A stretch of DNA of 64,000 nt from CAVWXT01 sp963759115 (GCA_963759115.1 CAVWXT010000005.1:1488001-1552000); one strand, 5' to 3'; positions 54,823-63,659 are shown, counted from the stretch's first letter. Made by a program: numbers and translations. The notes: generated from the letters alone by a model not told the origin.

Positions 54823-55862
54823 ATGCCTATCCTCTTGAAAGACCTCACCGCCGAGCAGTTGCACGCCCGCTTGTCGCACGTCGGCGTGACGCTGCGACAG
54901 GCGCGGCAGATTCACGCGGCCGTTGTGCGGCGCGGCGAGCTGCCGGCAGCCGATCAGGGCATCGCAGCCCGAGTGCTCGCGGAGGTCCGCAAGCTGACGG
55001 CGATCCCGCATTTGACGGTGCTTGAGAAGACCGTCTCGCCGCAGGATGGATTCGCGAAGTACCTGTTTCGCGGCGACGGCCCGGAGCCGTTCGAGGCGGT
55101 CCGAATTCCCCTGCTGCACCGGCCCGACAACCTCAAGTACGTGGTCTGTGTCAGCTCGCAGGTGGGCTGCGCGATGGGCTGCGCAGTTTTGTGCCACGGG
55201 CCGGATGGGTTTCCGCCGCAATCTGGCCGCGTGGGAGATCGTCGATCAGGTGATCAAAATTCGGGCCGACTCGCCACATCCCGTCCGCGGCGTCGTCTTC
55301 ATGGGCATGGGCGAGCCGATGCTCAACTACGACCATGTCATTCAGGCGGCCCGCATCCTCTCCGAATCGTGCGGCATGGCCATCGGCGGCAAGGCCATCA
55401 CGATCTCCACTGCCGGCATCGTGCCCGGCATCCGCCGTTTCACGGCCGAGGGGCACATCTACCGGCTGGTCGTTTCGCTGAACTCGGCCGACCCCGTGCG
55501 GCGCCGCGAGTTGATGCCGGTCGAAAAGGCGTACCCGACGCCGGAACTCGTCGAGGCGATGCGCGAATATCACGCCGCGACGGGCCGCCGCATGGTGCTG
55601 GCATGGACGATGATCGCCGGCGTCAATACCCGCGACGAAGACGCCCGGATGCTGGCCGACCTGACGCGGGGCCTGCCGGTGAAGCTCGATCTGATCGACG
55701 TGAACGACCCGACGGGCCGATTCCAGCCGCCCTCGGCAGCGGAGCTTCAGCGCGTTTCGCGATGCGCTGAGTGCGAAGCTCGGCGTGCCCGTGGGTCGCC
55801 GCTACAGCGGCGGCCGCGACATTCACGCGGCTTGCGGCATGTTGGCCGGCAGATTGGCGTAG
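54823..55862 (+). CDS. RlmN-type 23S rRNA/tRNA adenine C2-methyltransferase (two +1 frame breaks)
   Basis: A 345-residue RlmN/Cfr-family radical-SAM enzyme that methylates C2 of an adenosine in 23S rRNA (A2503) and some tRNAs. Motifs: DGFAKYLFRGDGPEPFEAVR, VCVSSQVGCAMGCAFCATGR (CX3CX2C), VVFMGMGEPMLNYDHV, ISTAGIVPGIRRF, LVVSLNSADP and VNDPTGRFQPPS. Two frame breaks occur, near 55193 (between the second and third cluster Cys: GCA-g-TTT TGT) and near 55750 (CAG CGC-g-TTT CGC). Removing two bases gives 346 codons. The catalytic C-terminal Cys region GRDIHAACGML is intact. The stop TAG lies inside the REP hairpin that follows. Confidence 0.85.
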
Positions 55863-55887
55863 AAGCGGCATCCTGCCGCTTCATGCC
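55859..55887. repeat. half REP-type element (left hairpin only)
   Basis: It carries the AAGCGGCATCCTGCCGCTT hairpin of the 22029 and 53240 elements, without a right half nearby. It supplies the stop codon of the RlmN-type gene and may terminate its transcript. Confidence 0.75.
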
Positions 55888-55921
55888 GAGGGCAAGAACG
55901 AGAAACTCGCAAATCACTGTC

Positions 55922-56004
55922 GCCCCTGCGGGGCTCGTCCAACGACAAATGCCACCTCTCCAGGAGCGAACGCTCCTGGCTATTAACGACCGCCGCTACG
56001 CGGC
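55922..56004. repeat. hairpin-array repeat, type CCAG-GAA-CTGG plus GC-rich hairpins
   Basis: Three hairpins in order: GCCCCTGCGGGGC (55922-55934), CCAGGAGCGAACGCTCCTGG (55960-55979) and GCCGCTACGCGGC (55992-56004). The middle hairpin is followed by CTATTAACGAC. The same order, H2-H1-H2 with a GCTAyT link, recurs around 60480-60655 and spans the group II intron insertion site. Confidence 0.75.
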
Positions 56005-56024
56005 TCCGAAACAAAACACCGCCG

Positions 56025-57068
56025 TCAGCCCACGGGCTTGAGCCGGCGATAGTCCAGCCGGGCGATGCCGGCGGCGCCGATGTAGCCGGCGTCGCTGCCC
56101 AGACTGGCGAAGTCGATGATGGTCTTCTCGACGAGCACGGGAAACGCCTGCCGGGCGATCTCCTCCTTGATCCACGCCAGAAACTGCCGGCCCAGCGGCG
56201 TCTCGTGGCCGCCGAAGGTCATGGCCCCGCCCAGCAGAACGCCGTTCGGGTCGACCGTGTGCATGAGGTTGACCACGCCCACGCCCAGATACCGGGCCGT
56301 CTCGGCGATGATGTCCAGCGAGAGGCTGTCGCCGGCCTCGGCCTCTTCGGCCAACACCTTGGGCGTCAGTTCATCCTGCTGGGCAAGCCGCTTGTTCAAC
56401 GAGCTGGGCCGCCCGGACCGCAACGCCTCGCGGGTGCGTTTCACCACGGCGGTGGCGCTGGTGTAGGCCTCGAGGTGGCCGCGCAGGCCGCAGCCGCACG
56501 CCCGGGCGTTCTCCGTGCAATCGATAATCATGTGGCCGCATTCCGCTCCGTGGCCGTTCTCGCCGTCGATCGACAGGTCGCCGACGATAATGCCGCAGCC
56601 GATGCCGGTGCCCAGCGTGAACAGGACCATGCTGTGGAAGTCGCGGCCCGAGCCCACCCAGAACTCGCCGTAGGCCGCGGCGTTGGCGTCGTTGGCCAAC
56701 GTGACCGGCAGGCCGCAATGAGCACTGACGCGGTCGCGGATCGGAAAGTTGTCCCAGCCCTCGAAGTTGGCCATCTGCACCAGCACACCGGCGGCCGCGT
56801 CGATGCCGCCGGGCGAGCCGAGGCCCACGCGAGCGACCGCCGACGGCTCCAGCCCGGCCTTGCCGATGGCCTCCCGTGCGGCCTCGCCCATGCGGCGGGC
56901 GGCGTCTTCCGGGCCCTTTTGGGACTGCGTCGGAATCGTCAGCCGGCACAACGGGCGGCCCAGGTCGTCGACCACGCCCACCTTGACATTGGTTCCCCCC
57001 AAATCGATGCCCACGAAGAACGGGGCTTGGGCTTGGTCACGCGCAATGAAATGGTTGTTCTGAGACAT
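56025..57068 (-). CDS. ROK family glucokinase, intact
   Basis: A 347-residue ROK sugar kinase. It has FFVGIDLGGTNVKVGVVDDL (ATP-binding), GLGSPGGIDAAAG, LANDANAAAYGEFW (catalytic Asp in the NDAN motif), LGTGIGCGIIVGDLSIDG and GHMIID...ACGCGLRGHLEAY. In the zinc motif the usual last Cys (CxCGxxGCLE) is His (CGCGLRGHLE). It phosphorylates glucose to glucose-6-P at the entry of glycolysis. It is divergent from a near-identical paralogue at 57404, with a perfect 32-bp inverted repeat between. Confidence 0.9.
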   Translation of the reverse strand: MSQNNHFIARDQAQAPFFVGIDLGGTNVKVGVVDDLGRPLCRLTIPTQSQKGPEDAARRMGEAAREAIGKAGLEPSAVARVGLGSPGGIDAAAGVLVQMANFEGWDNFPIRDRVSAHCGLPVTLANDANAAAYGEFWVGSGRDFHSMVLFTLGTGIGCGIIVGDLSIDGENGHGAECGHMIIDCTENARACGCGLRGHLEAYTSATAVVKRTREALRSGRPSSLNKRLAQQDELTPKVLAEEAEAGDSLSLDIIAETARYLGVGVVNLMHTVDPNGVLLGGAMTFGGHETPLGRQFLAWIKEEIARQAFPVLVEKTIIDFASLGSDAGYIGAAGIARLDYRRLKPVG

Positions 57069-57218
57069 GGCTGGCTCATGCAACGAGATGGACGCAGGCC
57101 GCCGGCGCCCCTGCGCCGGCACTCATATCCTATCCTCCGCCAGCAGCCCACGCAACCAGCCTCTCGCCTGTGTGCGGCAACGTTTTCTGCCGTTCGTGGT
57201 CCGGCATGGTTCATACCT

Positions 57219-57294
57219 GGGTGGCACGCCCTGAGCAGCGAAGGGCGTGGTCGGGCGGGTCGCCACGCCCTTCGCTGCTCAGGGCGTGCCACCC
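57219..57294. repeat. perfect 32-bp inverted repeat between the ROK genes
   Basis: The left arm 57219-57250 (begins GGGTGGCACGCCCTGAGCAG) and right arm 57263-57294 are exact reverse complements, with a 12-base loop TCGGGCGGGTCG. It lies in the divergent promoter region. It may be a mobile palindrome of the REP/MITE type or an operator-like cruciform. The ends GGGTGGCACG/CGTGCCACCC are reminiscent of the 28371 and 63550 elements. Confidence 0.9.
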
Positions 57295-57403
57295 AAATGC
57301 GTTCGGAAATGAACCGTGCTCGTGGTCCCGGTTGTCGGCGGTGCCGAAACTCCGTATACTGTGCTACTTATCGCGGTTGGCGACGAGGAGAAGCAGGTGC
57401 GTC

Positions 57404-58443
57404 ATGCCAGAGATACGATCCTTCATCACGGCCAAAGAGGCCCAGTCGCCTTTCTTCGTGGGCATCGATCTCGGCGGCACCAACATCAAGTTCGGCGTAG
57501 TTGACAACCTGGGCCGGCCGCTCTCTTGGCTGACCATCCCGACGGAAGTGGAAAAGGGGGCCGAGGATGCCTCGCAGCGGATGGGCGCCGCGCGTGCGCA
57601 AGGCGATCGCCGACGCCGGGCTGGAGCCCAAGGCCATCGCCCGCGTGGGCCTGGGCTCGCCGGGCCAGATGGACATCCCGGCCGGGATGCTGCTGACGCC
57701 GATCAACCTGAAGGGCTGGAACTACTTCCCAATCCGCGATCGGGTGAGCCAGTATTGCGGCCTGCCCGTGTCGTTCGAGAATGATGCCAATGCCGCGGCC
57801 TACGGCGAATTCTGGGTGGGCTCCGGCCGCGACTTCCAGAGCATGGTCCTCTTCACCCTGGGCACCGGCATCGGCTGCGGCATCATCATCGGCGACGTGG
57901 TGATCCAGGGCGCCCACAGCAACGGGGGCGAGTCGGGGCACATCATCATCGACATCAGCGACCGGGCCCAACCGTGCGGGTGCGGTCGGCGCGGCCATCT
58001 GGAGTCGTACGCCAGCGCCACGGGCATCATCCGGCGGACTCAGGAGACGCTCCGCGCGGGGCGTCCGAGTTCGCTCTCCCAGCGCATGGCAGCCGGCAAG
58101 AAGCTCACTCCCAAGCTGATCGCCAAGGAGGCCGAGGCGGGCGACGAACTATCGCTGGAGACGGTGTTCGAGACGGCCCGCTATATGGCCATCGGCACGG
58201 TCAACATGATTTGCACGGTGCATCCCGAGGCGGTGCTGTTGGGCGGGGCCATGACCTTCGGCGGCCACGGAACCGATTTGGGCCGCCGCTTCTTCAGCGC
58301 GGATCAAGGAAGACGTGCGACACCTCGTGCGGCCGGCATTGGCCGAGAAGACGCACATCGACTTCGCCAGTCTCGGCGGCGACGCCGGTTTCATCGGCGC
58401 CGCCGGCGTAGCGCGGTTGGAGCATCTGAAACATAGGCGGTAG
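57404..58443 (+). CDS. ROK family glucokinase paralogue (two +1 frame breaks)
   Basis: A 345-residue ROK kinase closely similar to the one at 56025, with FFVGIDLGGTNIKFGVVDNL, GLGSPGQMDIPAG, ENDANAAAYGEFW, GESGHIIIDISD and CGCGRRGHLESY (again His for the last zinc Cys). Two breaks occur, near 57592 (MGAA | RKAIADAG) and near 58305 (FFSA | IKEDVRHL). Removing two bases gives 346 codons. The intact paralogue aligns on both sides of each break. The gene was probably duplicated and inverted with the palindrome at the centre. Confidence 0.85.
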
Positions 58444-58597
58444 GAAAAGGGGCCGAAGGTCCCGCGTTCTCCCAGTCGCGGCAGCGCCTCTCGTTGTCAC
58501 ACACAAGTCGTGGACCGAGCATTGTGATTTGCCCCGGAGGGGCATTTGAGCAAATAGAGGTAGGGAGGCCGCATTGGGTTGCGGCCCCCCTCCCTCC

Positions 58598-58630
58598 GAA
58601 CCGGACTGGCGGATTTCCCGCATCCGGCTC
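58598..58630 (-). ncRNA. group II intron domain V
   Basis: On the minus strand this reads GAGCCGGATGCGGGAAATCC GCCAGTCCGGTTC (shown in two parts): a 33/34-nt hairpin with a GAAA tetraloop. The usual catalytic triad AGC/AGCC at the base, the two-base bulge and the matching CCGG.../...CCGG arms are in place. It is essential for splicing. Confidence 0.9.
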
Positions 58631-58644
58631 TCCAGTTGATGGTG

Positions 58645-59981
58645 TTACCTCCGAAAGGGTTGAGCGAAACAGACATGGGCGGTTTGCAGGGAATACAGCC
58701 CTTGCTCGTCGAAGAAGCGATTGGGCCAACGCTGCTGGTCCCTTCCGCGGCCCCGTCCGCGCCGTTTCTGTCGCCGCCGCAACATGCTACGCAGCCGACC
58801 ACGAATCCAGCCGTCCAGTTGGCGGAAAACCGACCCGCGACAATGGCGGAAGTAGATGAACCAGCCGCGAAGTTGCCGCGTCAGTCGAGCACACGTGAAG
58901 GGCAGGTCATGCCCGTTCGTGCGCTTGGTCTTCGCGCGACCGCCTCCTTGAGTTTCCGCAGGCTCTTTTGCCGCGGCACACGCAAGTCGCCGCGGAAGCG
59001 ATAGCCCAGAAAATCGAAACCCTCGATGCGGGCGTCCACGATCTTGGTTTTGGTCGGATGCAGGGTCAACTCGTTTTCGTTGACCCAACGTTGCACCATC
59101 GCCAAGGCCGCTTCCGCCTCCTCGCGAGTCTTGCACAAGATCACGAAGTCGTCTGCATAACGGACCAGCGCGAAACCGGCGTCGTCCAGCACGTGGTCCA
59201 GCGGGTTGAGGTAGATGTTGGCCAGAAGGGGCGAGAGGACTGCTCCTTGGGGCGTGCCCGTTTCGGGCGTCCACTCCCGCAGGTTGTCCATCACGCCTTG
59301 CTCCAGGAACATCTCCACCAAACGCAACACCCGGCTGTCCGACACCTTCTCGCGCAGTCGCGTCATCAGCCGTGGCTTCGAGATCGTGTCAAAGTAACTC
59401 TTGAGGTCCGCGTCCACCACGTAGACGCGACCAGCGCCGAGCAGTTCCTCGACCCGTTCCAGGGCGTGATGACACCCTCGTCCGTGTCGAAACCCGTAAC
59501 TGGCTTGCGAAAACGTGGCGTCGAAGATCGGTTCCAGCACGTGCAACAGCGCGGTTTGCACCACGCGGTCACGCACGGTCGGAACCCCCAACGGCCGCTG
59601 CTCCTTGCTGCCCGGTTTCGGAATCCAGACTCGCCGCACGGCCTGCGGACGATACGCATTGGTCCGCAGTGCCTCGTGCAGCCTGTCCAGTTCTTTCTGG
59701 CCATTGGCCTGAAAGCCCTCGACCGATTGATGGTCCACCCCCGCTGCTCCCCGGTTGCCGATCACATGGCTGCGGGCGGCAAACAGGTTCAGCGGCGCGT
59801 ACACCTTGTCGATCAGCGTGTGCCATCTTCCTCCTCGCACTCCTTGTTCGAGTGTCGCCAACATGCGGTCCGTCCAGACACACGGGTTCGCCCAGTCGCG
59901 AATCGACGGAGGCTCTCCGGCGGGAGTAGCCGCGAACGGCACTGTCACCGGGGGATGGTTTCTTTCCCGTGGCTCGGACAT
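58645..59981 (-). CDS. ltrA: group II intron reverse transcriptase/maturase (one frame break)
   Basis: A 445-residue RT/maturase. RT motifs include GAAGVDHQSVEGFQANGQKE, RPLGVPTVRDRVVQTALLHV, SYGFRHGRGCHHALERVEEL, VVDADLKSYFDTI, GTPQGAVLSPLLANIYLNPL and the catalytic FALVRYADDFVILCKTREEA. Domain X follows in the shifted frame, with TRQLRGWFIYFRHCRGSVFR QLDGWIRGRLRSMLRRRQK (shown in two parts). The break near 58937 needs one added base (446 codons). There is no obvious HNH endonuclease domain. The protein helps splicing and reverse transcription of its host intron. Confidence 0.88.
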
Positions 59982-60475
59982 CACGCATCCATCTTCCTGC
60001 ACCCCTTCGCTCCCCCGGCGTTACCCGGTTTCGTCGCTACTATGGGTGCTCTGACTCCTGGACGGCCGGTTCTTCCTATCCTTATCAGGGACAATGAACT
60101 CCGTCCTGCTTCCTTCCAGGTCTCTCTCCTTACGACGTTTGACCTTCCGACCATTCCGTCCTCAACCACCGTGTTGCCATCTCCCCATCACGGCTTTCGC
60201 ACGTTACCTCAGCCGGATGGGCCGCCGCGTCTATCCCCCGGGCAGATCTGGACGGATCGGAGGGAACGCCGTCACGCGGTCGGAGGTTCGCCATTGGCTA
60301 GCAGGCTCCCCGACAGGCTTGGCCGAATCAGGTTCGTTATCCTACGGACTGGTCATTCACCTCCGGTTGCTTCCCACCCCTCCTCGCGGAGACGCGGTTA
60401 CTTTCGGTTACAGGTTTGTAACGCAAACCTGGTGGGGACTCGCACCCCACCGATCAAACGTTTTCAGAGACGCAC

Positions 60476-60655
60476 TAGCCCAGCGATTCATCGCTGGGGA
60501 AAGTGACGGCATTCGCATTTTGTCGTCCCGGAGGGACGGTTGATTTCGTGGCAATGGCATTTCGGTCGTCCCTACGGGACTTGCCGGGCCGGACGTAGGT
60601 GTTTCCTCTCCCAGCAGTGAACTGCTGGGCTACTGTCACATGTCCCTACGGGACA
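60476..60655. repeat. hairpin-array repeat, interrupted and intact copies
   Basis: Starting at the intron 5' boundary: CCCAGCGATTCATCGCTGGG, then GTCCCGGAGGGAC (about 60524), GTCCCTACGGGAC (about 60572), CCAGCAGTGAACTGCTGG (about 60612) with GCTACTGTC, and GTCCCTACGGGAC again (about 60643). The other half of the interrupted copy, with hairpin GCCCCGGAGGGGC, lies beyond the intron at 58523-58552. It is non-coding. Confidence 0.8.
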
Positions 60656-60678
60656 AAATGTGGACAAGGACAAAGCGT

Positions 60679-62172
60679 TTATCGCGGCTCCGCCTCCCAC
60701 AGGCACGTCGTGATCGAGATGGCCGGGAGCTTCACTCGCAACGTGCGTCCCCGCCAGGAAAGCGAAACCTCCGTGTCCTCATTGCGGCTGTTGAGCGATT
60801 GGACCACCAGCCCCTTCTCCGGCGTTTGGAAGGCGACGCAACGCACGCCGTCGGGCGAGCCCGCGGTCTTCAGGCGAACGGCGCCCGGCCGGACGTACTT
60901 GCTGAAATGGGCCAGATAGTAGTAGCACCCGGTGTAGGTGACCTGCTTGGTCTGGCGGTTGATGACAACCACGGAGTGCTGCACGTTCGGGTCGGGATTT
61001 CCATGGACCGGCGAGATGGCCCAGGGCCCGCCCTTCTCGTCGAGGATCATGTTCCAGTAGATCCAGGCCGAGGCCCCGTTTTCCAGGTCCGCGACGATCT
61101 GGTTCCCCCAGAAGTCGCCGTCCTCGAAGTCGTATCGCGGCAGCGGCATCGTCTTGGGCGTGCCCGCCTGGTAGGCGTAACAGACTTCCGTCATCCAGAG
61201 CGGCACGTCGGGATAGCGGCGGTGCAACTCGCCGATGCTCTTGCGCTCGGCAAAGTCGTAGGCGTGATACGAGAGCACGGAAACGTATTTCCGCGCCTCG
61301 GGGTCGTCCATCACGGTAGGAAAGTTCGCCAGCGCGCTCCGCCGGTTCAGGGTCTCGCACGGCATGAACTTCGTCTTGATGCCGTGCTTGGCCAGCAACG
61401 GGCCGACGTGGTTTTTCAGAAGGTCGCGAATCTTCGTGAAGGGAATCTTGGTATACACGCCCGGCTCGTTGAACAGGCTCAAGTAGTCGATGAACACGCC
61501 CTGCTTCTCGTACTCTTGCAGATACCGCAGATAGTAAAGCGCCAAAGCGTCGAAATACTTTGGATCGACGTCTTGCTTCGCCCGGTCGGTGGCGTTGGTC
61601 AACATCCAGTCGGGCGGATAATCCATCGACGCCTGGAGCACGAAGTTGCCGTACTTGCGGGCCCGCTTGATGAACGTCACCTGGCCGTTGGGCCCCAGGT
61701 CGCGCTCGATCGAGAAGTGTTTCATTTCCACGTCGCCGGGCGTGTCGTCGTAGTTGTACCAGGGTCCGGCCGACATGAAATCGCTGCACCCCAGGTCGGT
61801 CTTCATGGCCGAGAAGCCCGCGCCCTTGACCGGATCGAACAGGGCCCGCAAGACCGACTCCTGCTGGTCGGCCGGCAGATCGTTGAGGCAGATCAACCCG
61901 GCCTCCAGCAGCGAGGCGCCGAACCCGGCGATCTTCTGGTCGGTGGCCGTCTCGTCAATGCGAACCGCACCCGTCTTGCTCGCGCCTTGCTCCTCGAACC
62001 GCAGCGAAGGCTTGGCCGTCAGCCGGTCGCCCGCCTTCGACGAAACCACGAGCTTGACCTCCTGGCCGAACGCCAAGCTGCCCATGCCGAGCATGATCGC
62101 CACAACGAGCGACAACCCCCTGCGCATACGATCCCAACGCCAAGAGCCGCGAACCCTACCCGTGTGTCTCAT
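60679..62172 (-). CDS. secreted GH30-like glycosyl hydrolase (glucosylceramidase-type)
   Basis: A 497-residue protein with a signal peptide (RGLSLVVAIMLGMGSLAFGQ) and a GH30 TIM barrel plus beta side domain. Motifs: QKIAGFGASLLEAGLICLND, MKTDLGCSDFMSAGPWYNYD, YLSLFNEPGVYTKIPFTKIR (acid/base Glu in FNEP), VLSYHAYDF and PLWMTEVCYAYQ (nucleophile Glu). Both catalytic Glu are present. Substrates of the family include beta-glucosides, xylans and related sugars. The start at 62172 is supported by a strong AAAGGAGG seven bases upstream. Confidence 0.85.
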   Translation of the reverse strand: MRHTGRVRGSWRWDRMRRGLSLVVAIMLGMGSLAFGQEVKLVVSSKAGDRLTAKPSLRFEEQGASKTGAVRIDETATDQKIAGFGASLLEAGLICLNDLPADQQESVLRALFDPVKGAGFSAMKTDLGCSDFMSAGPWYNYDDTPGDVEMKHFSIERDLGPNGQVTFIKRARKYGNFVLQASMDYPPDWMLTNATDRAKQDVDPKYFDALALYYLRYLQEYEKQGVFIDYLSLFNEPGVYTKIPFTKIRDLLKNHVGPLLAKHGIKTKFMPCETLNRRSALANFPTVMDDPEARKYVSVLSYHAYDFAERKSIGELHRRYPDVPLWMTEVCYAYQAGTPKTMPLPRYDFEDGDFWGNQIVADLENGASAWIYWNMILDEKGGPWAISPVHGNPDPNVQHSVVVINRQTKQVTYTGCYYYLAHFSKYVRPGAVRLKTAGSPDGVRCVAFQTPEKGLVVQSLNSRNEDTEVSLSWRGRTLRVKLPAISITTCLWEAEPR

Positions 62173-62222
62173 AGCGGAACCTCCTTTGTTGAAACGCTCT
62201 CCCCTTCACGCTGTCACGATAA

Positions 62223-63419
62223 TCACCGCGCCGGCCGCGGCATCGCCACGCACACCGGCGCGGTCACTTCCACGGAGTTCCCGGTCGCACGAAGACCGCC
62301 CGTTTCGCTGTTGATCTCCAGCACCACGACGTTGTTTCCATCCTGGTTGGCCACCAGCAAGAACTTGCCCGTGGGGTCGATGGCGAAATGGCGGGGCGTC
62401 TTGCCCAGCGTGGGCTCGTGGCCGATCAAAGTGAGCTTGCCGGTAGCGGCGTCGATGGCGAACGCCGCGATGCTGTCGTGGCCGCGGTTCGAGCCATAGA
62501 CGAACTTGCCCGAGCGATGGACCTCGACCTCGGCGGCCGTGTTCGAGCCGCTGAAGCCGGCCGGCAGCGTGGTGACGGTTTCCAGCGTCTGAAACGTCCC
62601 CCGCTGGGCATCGTAACCGAGCGCGGTCAGCGTCGAGTTCAGTTCGTTGATCAGATAGGCGTAGCGGCCGTTGGGATGGAAGGCGAAATGCCGCGGGCCG
62701 GCTCCCGCAGCGGTCGCAAGCGACGGCGGGTCATTCGCGGTCAGCTTCCCTTGGGCTGGGTCGAAGCGGTAGATCATGAGCTTGTCGAGGCCCAAATCGG
62801 CCACGAAGGCGAAGCGGTTTCCCGCGTCCAGGTAGACGCCGTGGGCGTGCGGGCCTTGCTGGCGCTGCGGATTGACGCTGGAACCGGCGTGCTGCACGAA
62901 GGACGTCGCTTCGCCCAACCGGCCGTCCTCTTGGATGGGCAAGCAAACGACGCTGCCGCCGCTATAGTTGGCCACCAGGACGCACTTGCCGCTGCGGTCG
63001 ACCGCCAGATGGCAAGGGCCAGGCCCTTGCGACAACTGCTGATTGAGCAACGTCAGTTTGCCGCTAATCGGATCGATGGCAAAGGCATCGACGGCGCCCC
63101 CCTTCTTTCCGGCAAAGCTGCCGACCTCGCCCACCGCGTACAGCAGCGGGCGGCTCGGATGGAAAGCGAGAAACGAGGGATTCGCCACTTCCGCAGCGCA
63201 GCCGGCCGGCTTCAGCGCACCGCTGATGAGATCCAGATGATAGAGATAGATCCCCTTGCTGCTGCCGCGCGTGTACGTGCCGACGTAGACCGGCACAGGC
63301 TCGGGAGCAATTAGCACAGGGACGACGGGTTTGTGAGTCTCGGCTCCCATCGAAACGGCCGTCCCGCAACCGACAACGATGCCGAAAACAAGAGACTGAA
63401 GAATGCCGCGGCGTTTCAT
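62223..63419 (-). CDS. secreted lactonase family beta-propeller (6-phosphogluconolactonase/YbhE type)
   Basis: A 398-residue seven-bladed propeller of the lactonase family (PF10282-type). It has a signal peptide (ILQSLVFGIVVGCGTAVSMGA), then YVGTYTRGSSKGIYLYHLD, HPSRPLLYAVGEV, GPGPCHLAVDRSGKCVLVAN YSGGSVVCLPI (shown in two parts), GPHAHGVYLDAGNRFAFVAD LGLDKLMIY (shown in two parts), HFAFHPNGRYAYLINELNST and TPRHFAIDPTGKFLLVANQD. Cytosolic members hydrolyse 6-phosphogluconolactone; secreted planctomycete members are uncharacterised. The start at 63419 was chosen because the longer frame upstream reads through intergenic DNA. Confidence 0.88.
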   Translation of the reverse strand: MKRRGILQSLVFGIVVGCGTAVSMGAETHKPVVPVLIAPEPVPVYVGTYTRGSSKGIYLYHLDLISGALKPAGCAAEVANPSFLAFHPSRPLLYAVGEVGSFAGKKGGAVDAFAIDPISGKLTLLNQQLSQGPGPCHLAVDRSGKCVLVANYSGGSVVCLPIQEDGRLGEATSFVQHAGSSVNPQRQQGPHAHGVYLDAGNRFAFVADLGLDKLMIYRFDPAQGKLTANDPPSLATAAGAGPRHFAFHPNGRYAYLINELNSTLTALGYDAQRGTFQTLETVTTLPAGFSGSNTAAEVEVHRSGKFVYGSNRGHDSIAAFAIDAATGKLTLIGHEPTLGKTPRHFAIDPTGKFLLVANQDGNNVVVLEINSETGGLRATGNSVEVTAPVCVAMPRPAR

Positions 63420-63549
63420 GGATCTCACTCCCTTGGCTGCTCGAACCGGTCGGCCCGCCGTCGCCTCTCGCGGAGCGATCCACGTTGGGCCGTCGCCTGA
63501 TTCTACCACTCCCCGCCCGCCTGCACCACACCCGGCGGCGACTCGCGTC

Positions 63550-63643
63550 GGGTGCCACGGGCAGCTTGTCTGCCCGTGTGGGGAAAGCGGTCAACTTGTC
63601 AGCCGCGCGGGAAACACGGGCGGGCAAGCCGCCCATGGCACCC
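63550..63643. repeat. bipartite palindromic element (GGGTGCCAC ... TGGCACCC)
   Basis: The same family as 28371-28444: outer inverted ends GGGTGCCA/TGGCACCC, inner hairpins CACGGGCAG...CTGCCCGTG and a second CACGGGCGG...CCGCCC, with an AAGCGGTCAACTTGTCAGCC-type middle. It lies between two minus-strand genes. Confidence 0.75.
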
Positions 63644-63659
63644 CCGCCCGCAATGCCAC

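Larger units (their letters stand above)
58553..60475 (-). mobile_element. group II intron, complete
   Basis: The intron begins at 60475 on the minus strand with GTGCGTCTCTGAAAACG, a typical 5' end, followed by the GGGGTGCGAGTCCCC element of domain I. It encodes the maturase at 58645-59981 and ends with domain V (58598-58630), a domain VI-like stem and a terminal AT at 58554-58553. Boundaries are supported by the uninterrupted repeat next door: the exons join as CTGGGCTA|TTGCTCAAATG, matching CTGGGCTACTGTCACATG at 60624-60642. The 5' exon ends in the hairpin CCCAGCGAT/ATCGCTGGG, as for introns that insert behind stem-loops. Confidence 0.88.

Noticed and set aside
52369..55221. 950-codon minus-strand frame as one giant gene
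   Set aside because: Only the last ~280 codons are a real radical-SAM protein. The rest is antisense to a B12-radical-SAM gene and contains a REP element.
60640..62499. 619-codon plus-strand frame opposite the GH30 gene
   Set aside because: It is antisense to GH30 and the lactonase end, with shadow composition.
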